In this document: positions 1 to 6,203 of the stretch, one piece after another | Layout of the letters: each line of letters starts with the position of its first letter | Numbering within the stretch: position 1 is the stretch's first letter | Assembly (NCBI GenBank): GCA_012735335.1 | Contig: JAAYHO010000265.1 | Location: 1-6,203, forward strand | Source of the DNA: Gammaproteobacteria bacterium | GTDB taxonomy: Bacteria; Pseudomonadota; Gammaproteobacteria; Pseudomonadales; Pseudomonadaceae | Direction of reading: 5' to 3' | DNA length: 6,203 nt | Position numbers and translations under genes: made by a program | Notes under the pieces: generated by a model | Seen by the model: only the letters and a program-made list of their open reading frames with translations | What the model was told of the DNA's origin: nothing | The model's database searches: none

Positions 1-949
<949 letters not shown>

Positions 950-954
950 GCAGT

Positions 955-987
955 GTCTCAAGGGCGGCGGTTCACGCCGCCCGAGAC
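955..987 (-). promoter_or_regulatory. strong rpoB–rpoC intergenic stem-loop
   Basis: The transcript can fold GGGCGGCG (975-982) against CGCCGCCC (962-969) around the 5-nt loop UGAAC (970-974). The stem then extends by GUCUC (983-987) pairing with GAGAC (955-959), with a two-U bulge (960-961) on the 3' side. This gives 13 pairs, mostly GC. No U-tract follows; the rpoC Shine-Dalgarno begins 5 nt downstream instead, so this is not an intrinsic terminator. A role in mRNA processing or stability, or in setting beta' translation, is inference. The inverted repeat itself is directly visible. Confidence 0.75.
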
Positions 988-1002
988 GTGGGCAGTCGGT
1001 GG

Positions 1003-4000
1003 TTATTCGGATTCCAGGTCGATATCGATGGCCAGCGAACGGATTTCCTTGACCAGTACGTTGAAGGACTCGGGCATGCCGGCCTCCATGCGATGGTCAC
1101 CGTCCACGATGTTCTTGTACATCTTGGTACGGCCGTTCACGTCATCCGACTTCACTGTCAGCATTTCCTGCAGAGTGTAGGCGGCACCATAGGCTTCCAG
1201 TGCCCAGACCTCCATCTCCCCGAAACGCTGACCGCCGAACTGAGCCTTACCACCCAGCGGCTGCTGTGTAACCAGGCTGTAGGAACCGGTCGAACGGGCG
1301 TGCATCTTGTCGTCAACCAGGTGGTTCAGCTTGAGCATGTACATGTAGCCAACGGTCACCGGACGGTCGAAGGTGTTACCGGTACGGCCGTCATACAGCG
1401 TCATCTGACCGCTGTCGGGCAGATCAGCCAGTCGCAGCATGTGTTTGATCTCGTGCTCTTCAGCACCATCAAAAACCGCTGTCGCCATGGGCACACCGGC
1501 GCGCAGGTTGTTGGCCAGATCCAGGATTTCGCTATCGCTCAGCGCATCCAGATTCTCCTGACGCCCGCCTACCTTGTTGTACACCTCGTCAAGGAAGTCA
1601 CGTACTTCGGCGACCTTGCGCTGCTCATCGAGCATGCGGTTGATCTTCTCGCCCAAGCCTTTGGCTGCAAGGCCGAGGTGGGTTTCGAGAATCTGACCGA
1701 CGTTCATCCGCGACGGTACACCCAGCGGGTTGAGGACGATATCGACCGGCTCGCCGTTTTCGTCGTAGGGCATGTCTTCAACCGGCATGATCACCGAGAT
1801 GACACCCTTGTTACCGTGGCGACCAGCCATCTTGTCACCGGGCTGGATGCGACGCTTGATAGCCAGGTAGACCTTGACGATCTTCAGTACACCCGGTGCC
1901 AGGTCATCGCCCTGCTGCAGTTTGCGCTTCTTGTCTTCGAACTTCTCGTCCAGCAGTTTGCGACGATGCACCAGGTAGGCCTGGGTGCGCTCCAGCTGCT
2001 CGTTCAGGCTGTCTTCGCCCATGCGCAGCTTGAACCACTGACCACGCTCGATGCCGTCGAGAATCTCGGCAGTCAGCTCGGTGCCTTTCTTGACGCCGGC
2101 ACCGCCTTCGGCAGTGTTGCCGATCAGCGCGGCGGCCAGACGTTCGAAGGCGGCCGTTTCAACAATGCGGAACTCTTCCTGCAGATCCTTGCGGATCTCG
2201 TCGAGCTGTTCTTTCTCGATGGCCAGGGCGCGGCTGTCGCGCTCGACGCCGTCACGAGTGAAGACCTGTACGTCAATGACGGTACCCTTGGTGCCGGTCG
2301 GCACGCGCAGGGAGGTGTCCTTCACGTCGGAGGCCTTCTCACCGAAGATCGCACGCAGCAGCTTCTCTTCCGGAGTCAGCTGGGTTTCGCCCTTGGGCGT
2401 GACCTTGCCGACCAGGATGTCGCCAGGGCCGACTTCGGCGCCGACGTAGACGATACCCGCCTCATCCAGCTTGCCCAGCGCCGCTTCACCGACGTTGGGA
2501 ATATCCGAGGTGATTTCCTCCGGCCCCAGCTTGGTGTCGCGGGATACGCAGGTCAGTTCCTGGATGTGGATGGTGGTGAAACGGTCTTCCTGAACCACAC
2601 GCTCGGAAATGAGAATGGAGTCCTCGAAGTTGTAGCCGTTCCACGGCATGAAGGCCACACGCATGTTCTGCCCCAGGGCCAGCTCACCCATGTCGACGGA
2701 AGAGCCGTCGGCAAGGATGTCACGCGCGGCAATCACATCACCCTTCTTCACCAGCGGACGCTGGTTGATGCAGGTGTTCTGGTTGGAACGGGTGTACTTG
2801 GTCAGGGTGTAGATATCCACACCGGCTTCGCCCGCTTCCACTTCGTCATCGTTGACCCGAATAACGATACGACTGGCGTCAACCGAGTCGACCACACCGC
2901 CACGACGGGCAGTTACGCAGACACCGGAGTCCAGCGCCACGTTGCGCTCCATGCCGGTACCCACCAGCGGCTTCTCGGCACGCAGGGTCGGTACGGCCTG
3001 ACGCTGCATGTTCGAGCCCATGAGGGCACGGTTGGCATCGTCATGCTCGAGGAACGGAATCAGCGAGGCGGCAACGGACACGACCTGACGCGGCGATACG
3101 TCCATCAGGGTGACTTCTTCCGGCGCCTTGACGCTGAACTCGTTCATGTGACGAACGGCAACCAGCTCTTCGACCAGCTTGCCATCACGCAGCTCGGCGC
3201 TGGCCTGGGCGATCACGTGGTCAGCTTCTTCGATGGCCGACAGGAACACGATCTCGTCGGTGACCACGGTGTCCTTGACGCGACGATACGGGCTTTCCAG
3301 GAAGCCGTATTCGTTGGTCCGGGCATAGGTCGCCAGGGAGTTGATCAGACCGATGTTCGGACCTTCCGGGGTTTCGATCGGACATACGCGACCATAGTGG
3401 GTCGGGTGTACGTCACGCACCTCGAAGCCGGCGCGCTCACGGGTCAGACCGCCCGGTCCAAGCGCGGAGACACGGCGCTTGTGGGTAATCTCGGACAGCG
3501 GGTTGTTCTGGTCCATGAACTGGGACAGCTGGCTGGAACCGAAGAACTCCTTCACCGCCGCCGCAACCGGCTTGGCGTTGATCAGGTCCTGCGGCATCAG
3601 GCCTTCGCTTTCGGCCATGGACAGGCGCTCTTTCACCGCCCGCTCGACGCGTACCAGACCGACACGGAACTGGTTCTCGGCCATCTCGCCGACGGAGCGG
3701 ATACGACGGTTACCCAGGTGGTCGATATCGTCGACCACGCCCTTGCCGTTACGGATATCGACCAGGGTCTTGAGTACCTCGATGATGTCTTCCTTGCTCA
3801 GCACACCGGCGCCTTCGATCTCTTCGCGACCGATACGGCGGTTGAACTTCATGCGGCCGACGGCGGACAGGTCGTAGCGGTCGCTGCTGAAGAACAGGTT
3901 GTTGAACAGGGTTTCAGCGGCATCCTTGGTCGGCGGCTCGCCGGGACGCATCATGCGATAGATCTCTACCAGGGCTTCCAGCTGGCTGGTAGTGGTATCG

Positions 4001-5073
4001 ATACGCAGAGTGTCGGAGACGAAAGGACCGCAGTCGATGTCGTTGGTGTACAGGGTTTCGATATGCGAAACCTGGGCCTGGACCAGCTTCTCGATCAGCT
4101 CGACGGTCACTTCGGTATTGCACTCGACCAGGATCTCGCCGGTAGCCGGGTGTACCACTGGCTTGGCAATGGTGCGTCCGACCAGGTAGTCGTAGGGCAC
4201 TTCAAGGCTGTTGACACCGGCCTTTTCCAGCTGGTTGATATGACGTGCGGTAATACGACGCCCCTTCTCAACCAGTACCTTGCCCTTGTCATCGGCGATG
4301 TCGAAGGTAGCAATTTCACCACGCAGACGTTGCGGCACCAACTCCAGCTTGAGTGCCTCACCCTGCACATCGAACTTGTTGGTGTCGTAGAAGATATCCA
4401 GGATCTCTTCGGACTGATAACCCAGCGCACGCAGCAGCACGGTCGCCGGCAGCTTGCGGCGACGGTCGATACGGACGAACACCGCATCCTTGGGATCAAA
4501 CTCGAAGTCCAGCCAGGAGCCGCGGTAGGGAATCACGCGGGCGGAATACAGCAGCTTGCCGGAACTGTGGGTCTTGCCACGGTCGTGGTCGAAGAACACA
4601 CCCGGGCTGCGGTGCAGCTGGGAAACAATCACACGCTCGGTACCGTTGATAACGAAGGTACCGTTTTCAGTCATCAGGGGTATTTCACCCATGTAGACTT
4701 CCTGCTCCTTGATATCCTTGATCGCCTTACTGGCGGATTCACGGTCAAAGATGATCAGACGCACTTTTACCCGCAGCGGCACTGCGTAGGTTACGCCACG
4801 CAGCACACACTCCTTGACGTCGAAAGCCGGTTCACCCAGCCGGTAACCGACATATTCGAGCGCCGCATTACCGGAATAGCTGATAATGGGGAAGACAGAT
4901 TTGAAGGCCGCGTGCAGACCGATATCACGGACGCTGCCCTTTTCTGACTCGGCCTGCAGGAATTCCCGGTAGGAATCCAGCTGGATAGCCAGCAGATAGG
5001 GTACGTCCATCACATGCGGCAGTTTGCCAAAGTCCTTGCGGATACGTTTTTTCTCAGTGTATGAGTAAGCCAT
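1003..5073 (-). CDS. rpoB: RNA polymerase subunit beta (RpoB), complete
   Basis: This is the second-largest subunit of DNA-directed RNA polymerase; with beta' it builds the active site and the rifampicin pocket. It has 1356 residues, matching the Pseudomonas length and slightly longer than E. coli (1342). The ATG at 5071-5073 gives [10 protein letters not shown], the family N-terminus, with GGGGA 6 nt upstream. Landmarks: protrusion and lobe in roughly the first 500 residues, with the gammaproteobacterial lobe insertion near 225-350; rifampicin cluster about 512-538 ([11 protein letters not shown]), with Gln518, Asp521, His531 and Ser536 all wild type; NFEDS with Glu817-Asp818 near the active centre; flap-region sequence [19 protein letters not shown] near 890-915; insertion about 950-1060; catalytic-centre lysines Lys1081 and Lys1089 in [12 protein letters not shown] (E. 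coli Lys1065 and Lys1073); C-terminal clamp/switch region ending IDLESE. It is uninterrupted, with no frameshift. An in-frame GTG extension to 5160 is rejected. Expression is probably lowered by the upstream attenuator. Confidence 0.99.
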   Translation of the reverse strand: MAYSYTEKKRIRKDFGKLPHVMDVPYLLAIQLDSYREFLQAESEKGSVRDIGLHAAFKSVFPIISYSGNAALEYVGYRLGEPAFDVKECVLRGVTYAVPLRVKVRLIIFDRESASKAIKDIKEQEVYMGEIPLMTENGTFVINGTERVIVSQLHRSPGVFFDHDRGKTHSSGKLLYSARVIPYRGSWLDFEFDPKDAVFVRIDRRRKLPATVLLRALGYQSEEILDIFYDTNKFDVQGEALKLELVPQRLRGEIATFDIADDKGKVLVEKGRRITARHINQLEKAGVNSLEVPYDYLVGRTIAKPVVHPATGEILVECNTEVTVELIEKLVQAQVSHIETLYTNDIDCGPFVSDTLRIDTTTSQLEALVEIYRMMRPGEPPTKDAAETLFNNLFFSSDRYDLSAVGRMKFNRRIGREEIEGAGVLSKEDIIEVLKTLVDIRNGKGVVDDIDHLGNRRIRSVGEMAENQFRVGLVRVERAVKERLSMAESEGLMPQDLINAKPVAAAVKEFFGSSQLSQFMDQNNPLSEITHKRRVSALGPGGLTRERAGFEVRDVHPTHYGRVCPIETPEGPNIGLINSLATYARTNEYGFLESPYRRVKDTVVTDEIVFLSAIEEADHVIAQASAELRDGKLVEELVAVRHMNEFSVKAPEEVTLMDVSPRQVVSVAASLIPFLEHDDANRALMGSNMQRQAVPTLRAEKPLVGTGMERNVALDSGVCVTARRGGVVDSVDASRIVIRVNDDEVEAGEAGVDIYTLTKYTRSNQNTCINQRPLVKKGDVIAARDILADGSSVDMGELALGQNMRVAFMPWNGYNFEDSILISERVVQEDRFTTIHIQELTCVSRDTKLGPEEITSDIPNVGEAALGKLDEAGIVYVGAEVGPGDILVGKVTPKGETQLTPEEKLLRAIFGEKASDVKDTSLRVPTGTKGTVIDVQVFTRDGVERDSRALAIEKEQLDEIRKDLQEEFRIVETAAFERLAAALIGNTAEGGAGVKKGTELTAEILDGIERGQWFKLRMGEDSLNEQLERTQAYLVHRRKLLDEKFEDKKRKLQQGDDLAPGVLKIVKVYLAIKRRIQPGDKMAGRHGNKGVISVIMPVEDMPYDENGEPVDIVLNPLGVPSRMNVGQILETHLGLAAKGLGEKINRMLDEQRKVAEVRDFLDEVYNKVGGRQENLDALSDSEILDLANNLRAGVPMATAVFDGAEEHEIKHMLRLADLPDSGQMTLYDGRTGNTFDRPVTVGYMYMLKLNHLVDDKMHARSTGSYSLVTQQPLGGKAQFGGQRFGEMEVWALEAYGAAYTLQEMLTVKSDDVNGRTKMYKNIVDGDHRMEAGMPESFNVLVKEIRSLAIDIDLESE

Positions 5074-5079
5074 CAGCGT

Positions 5080-5084
5080 TCCCC
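5080..5084 (-). promoter_or_regulatory. rpoB ribosome binding site
   Basis: The minus strand reads GGGGA, then the 6-nt spacer ACGCTG, then ATG. It is an imperfect Shine-Dalgarno but correctly spaced. It supports the MAYSYTEKK start over the upstream in-frame GTG at 5158-5160, which lacks a comparable site. Confidence 0.7.
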
Positions 5085-5105
5085 GAGCTTGGTAACCTGC
5101 TTGAG

Positions 5106-5129
5106 AGGCTCCCCCAGTCGGGGCAGCCT
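5106..5129 (-). promoter_or_regulatory. hairpin in the rpoB 5' untranslated spacer
   Basis: The transcript folds AGGCU-g-CCCC, loop GACU, GGGG-g-AGCCU: nine pairs interrupted by one G·G mismatch, ending 32 nt before the rpoB ATG. It has no U-tract, so it is not a terminator. It leaves the Shine-Dalgarno unpaired. The function is unknown; a processing or stability element is plausible. Confidence 0.55.
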
Positions 5130-5139
5130 GAAAATACTT

Positions 5140-5156
5140 GCAAGACCTGGTCTTGC
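5140..5156 (-). promoter_or_regulatory. perfect 17-nt dyad/hairpin in the rplL–rpoB spacer
   Basis: This is a perfect inverted repeat, GCAAGACC-N-GGTCTTGC, with a single central base. As RNA it would form 7 pairs with a 3-nt loop. The following bases are AAGUAUUUUC, too weak and too distant a U-run for a confident terminator. It could be an RNase III or RNase E processing structure, as is known between rplL and rpoB in E. coli, or a protein-binding dyad in DNA. The sequence alone does not decide this. Confidence 0.55.
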
Positions 5157-5205
5157 GCACTCACTTGGGAGTGGAACCCACTACAACCCCCTGGGGCTGT
5201 AACGG

Positions 5206-5236
5206 AAAAAGGCCGGTGGCTCTCAGGCCACCAGCC
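5206..5236 (-). terminator. rplL–rpoB intrinsic terminator acting as attenuator
   Basis: The minus strand reads GGCTGGTGGC (5227-5236), loop CTGAGA (5221-5226), GCCACCGGCC (5211-5220), then five T's (5206-5210). This is a 10-bp GC-rich stem with one G·U pair directly followed by a U-run, a textbook rho-independent terminator. It lies 46 nt past the rplL stop while rpoB and rpoC continue in the same direction with no clear new promoter, so partial readthrough is expected. The E. coli equivalent is a well-known attenuator that lowers beta/beta' synthesis relative to L7/L12. The partial efficiency here is inferred by analogy. Confidence 0.88.
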
Positions 5237-5239
5237 ATC

Positions 5240-5260
5240 AATCTGACCGACGATCAGATT
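5240..5260 (-). promoter_or_regulatory. hairpin just upstream of the attenuator
   Basis: The transcript pairs AAUCUGA (5254-5260) with UCAGAUU (5240-5246) around a 7-nt loop. It is a perfect 7-bp stem, AU-richer than its neighbour and separated by only 3 nt from the terminator stem, so the two could stack. It might tune attenuator folding or be a nuclease site. The dyad is seen; the role is inference. Confidence 0.5.
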
Positions 5261-5282
5261 GTCGACGCAAGGTCGCGCAAGC

Positions 5283-5654
5283 TTACTTGAGCTCGACCGA
5301 TGCACCTGCCTCTTCCAGCGCTTTCTTCGCTGCTTCGGCTTCTTCCTTGGCAACACCTTCCTTGATGGTGGAAGGAGCACCGTCAACCAGCGCCTTGGCT
5401 TCTTTCAGGCCCAGGCCGGTCAGTTCACGAACTGCCTTGATCGCGTTGACTTTCTTGTCGCCAGCGGCGGTCAGAACGATGTCGAACTCGGTCTGCTCTT
5501 CGGCAGCGGCAGCGCCACCGGCAGCCGGACCAGCTGCAACAGCGGCAGCGGCGGACACGCCGAACTTCTCTTCCATTGCGCTGATCAGTTCAACGACCTG
5601 CATAACGGACATTTCGGATACTGCGTTGATGATATCTTCGTTGGTCAGAGCCAT
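5283..5654 (-). CDS. rplL: 50S ribosomal protein L7/L12
   Basis: This is the multicopy stalk protein of the large ribosomal subunit; dimers bind the L10 C-terminal helix and recruit the GTPase factors EF-Tu, EF-G, IF2 and RF3. It is complete at 123 residues, a normal family length. Residues 1 to about 33 ([12 protein letters not shown] onward) form the helical dimerisation and L10-binding domain. Residues about 35-52 are the flexible Ala/Gly hinge, low in complexity as expected. Residues about 55-123 form the factor-binding domain with conserved Lys67-Lys68-Val69, Ile72-Lys73, Arg76 and Gly80-Leu-Gly-Leu-Lys-Glu85. The ATG at 5652-5654 has AGGA about 10 nt upstream. It sits 82 nt after rplJ and is followed by the attenuator. 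Independent translation initiation is expected, because several L12 copies are needed per L10. No anomalies were seen. Confidence 0.99.
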   Translation of the reverse strand: MALTNEDIINAVSEMSVMQVVELISAMEEKFGVSAAAAVAAGPAAGGAAAAEEQTEFDIVLTAAGDKKVNAIKAVRELTGLGLKEAKALVDGAPSTIKEGVAKEEAEAAKKALEEAGASVELK

Positions 5655-5664
5655 GACTCTATAT

Positions 5665-5668
5665 TCCT
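5665..5668 (-). promoter_or_regulatory. rplL ribosome binding site
   Basis: The minus strand has AGGA (in ACAGGAAT) 10 nt before the rplL ATG, in an AT-rich, apparently unstructured leader. The spacing is at the long end, and a nearer GAG could also contribute. This is the only plausible Shine-Dalgarno for this start. Confidence 0.6.
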
Positions 5669-5677
5669 GTATTGGGG

Positions 5678-5696
5678 GATGACCCTCTGGGCCATC
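5678..5696 (-). promoter_or_regulatory. rplJ–rplL intergenic hairpin
   Basis: The transcript pairs GAUGGCCC (5689-5696) with GGGUCAUC (5678-5685) around the loop AGA: 8 pairs including one G·U. It is preceded by a U-rich stretch and followed by CCCC, so it is not a terminator. It ends 9 nt before the rplL Shine-Dalgarno. A role in mRNA stability or in insulating rplL initiation is possible but unproven. Confidence 0.5.
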
Positions 5697-5736
5697 AAAA
5701 CATTAAAAGCAAACGAATGAAGCATCAGCAGCCCAC

Positions 5737-6203
5737 TCAGGCGGCTTCGGCTTCCTTCTGATCGCGGACAGCGGCCAAAGTACGAACGAACTTGCTGGTA
5801 GCGCCTTGGATAACGCTCATCAGTTGGCTGATAGCCTCGTCGTAGGTCGGCAGTGAAGCCAGCTTGTCGACTTGATCTGCTGCAAGGTAATTGCCTTCAA
5901 ACGCGGCTGCCTTGATCTGGAACTTGTCCTGACTCTTGGCGAATTCCTTGAACAGACGGGCAGCGGCGCCCGGGTGCTCGTTGGAAAACGCAATCAGAGT
6001 CGGACCGACAAAGACGTCGTTCAGGCACTCGTATTCGGTACCTTCAACTGCACGGCGCAGCAGGGTGTTACGTACAACACGTACGTACACGCCAGCTTCG
6101 CGAGCGTCTTTGCGCAGACCAGTCATGGCAGCTACGCCTACACCGCGGGCATCAGCCACAACGGCAGACAGCGCACCTTTGGCAGCTTCGTTGACTTCAG
6201 CGA
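5737..6203 (-). CDS. rplJ: 50S ribosomal protein L10, N-terminus truncated by window edge
   Basis: L10 is the base of the ribosomal stalk: it binds 23S rRNA (with L11) through its N-terminal domain and L7/L12 dimers through its C-terminal helix. About 154 codons are visible. The frame enters at the right edge as [20 protein letters not shown], so some 12 N-terminal residues, including the start codon, lie outside; the usual Pseudomonas length is about 166. Recognisable conserved segments are [31 protein letters not shown] and [10 protein letters not shown]. The C-terminal L12-binding helix is around [20 protein letters not shown], and the tail is Ala/Glu-rich. The stop is TGA at 5737-5739, 82 nt before rplL. 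In E. coli the L10–L12 complex represses its own mRNA leader; that site would lie outside this window. Confidence 0.98.
   Translation of the reverse strand, partial: AEVNEAAKGALSAVVADARGVGVAAMTGLRKDAREAGVYVRVVRNTLLRRAVEGTEYECLNDVFVGPTLIAFSNEHPGAAARLFKEFAKSQDKFQIKAAAFEGNYLAADQVDKLASLPTYDEAISQLMSVIQGATSKFVRTLAAVRDQKEAEAA

Noticed and set aside
955..987. rpoB–rpoC hairpin as a transcription terminator
   Set aside because: No U-tract follows the stem; the next bases lead into the rpoC Shine-Dalgarno.
3914..4499. Minus-strand alternative-frame open frames inside rpoB
   Set aside because: rpoB is continuous in its own frame across this stretch, and the products are Arg/Ser/Pro-rich as expected for out-of-frame GC-rich sequence.
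5074..5160. N-terminal extension of RpoB from a GTG at 5158-5160 (29 extra residues)
   Set aside because: The family N-terminus is MAYSYTEKK, the extension lies over hairpins at 5140-5156 and 5106-5129, and it has no convincing Shine-Dalgarno.
5074..5210. A separate sigma70 promoter for rpoBC downstream of the attenuator
   Set aside because: TATTTT-like and TTGTAG-like hexamers can be found on the minus strand, but no pair has both good matches and correct spacing.
5505..5560. Ala/Gly-rich GC repeat tract in rplL as a mobile or repeat element
   Set aside because: It encodes the normal flexible hinge of L7/L12.
5259..5720. Plus-strand open frames over rplL and its leader
   Set aside because: They are antisense shadows of the Ala-rich, biased rplL coding sequence with no family similarity.

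Overview
The window is a stretch of bacterial core genome carrying the ribosomal-stalk and RNA polymerase genes. All genes are on the minus strand, so transcription runs from high to low coordinates: rplJ (L10, 5' end cut off) – rplL (L7/L12, complete) – rpoB (RNAP beta, complete) – rpoC (RNAP beta', only the first ~311 codons). The gene order, the protein lengths (L12 123 aa, RpoB 1356 aa) and near-verbatim agreement with remembered Pseudomonas sequences point to a gammaproteobacterium of the Pseudomonadaceae. Rifampicin-cluster numbering equal to that of P. aeruginosa fits this. A Halopseudomonas-like lineage is possible, but this is a guess and I cannot assign a species from the window.

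Layout. 5737-6203 holds rplJ, missing about 12 N-terminal residues. 5655-5736 is an 82-nt spacer with one hairpin and the rplL ribosome binding site. 5283-5654 is rplL. 5074-5282 is a 209-nt, highly structured rplL–rpoB spacer that includes a textbook intrinsic terminator, read here as an attenuator because the operon continues past it. 1003-5073 is rpoB. 936-1002 is a 67-nt spacer with a very strong GC hairpin just ahead of the rpoC Shine-Dalgarno. 1-935 is the start of rpoC, which begins with TTG.

How it works together. L10 and L7/L12 form the ribosomal stalk that recruits translation factors, and beta and beta' form the catalytic core of RNAP. Co-transcription links ribosome and polymerase supply. 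The rplL–rpoB attenuator is the expected device for making far less beta/beta' than stalk protein. The L10-leader autoregulatory site and the main promoter would lie beyond the right edge.

I see no mobile element, CRISPR, tRNA, rRNA or accessory system, and no frameshift or damage in any gene. The points worth a second look are the intergenic RNA structures and a codon-usage peculiarity. The latter leaves a 4.1-kb open frame antisense to rpoB, which I do not consider a gene. I find no support for a previously undescribed system here.
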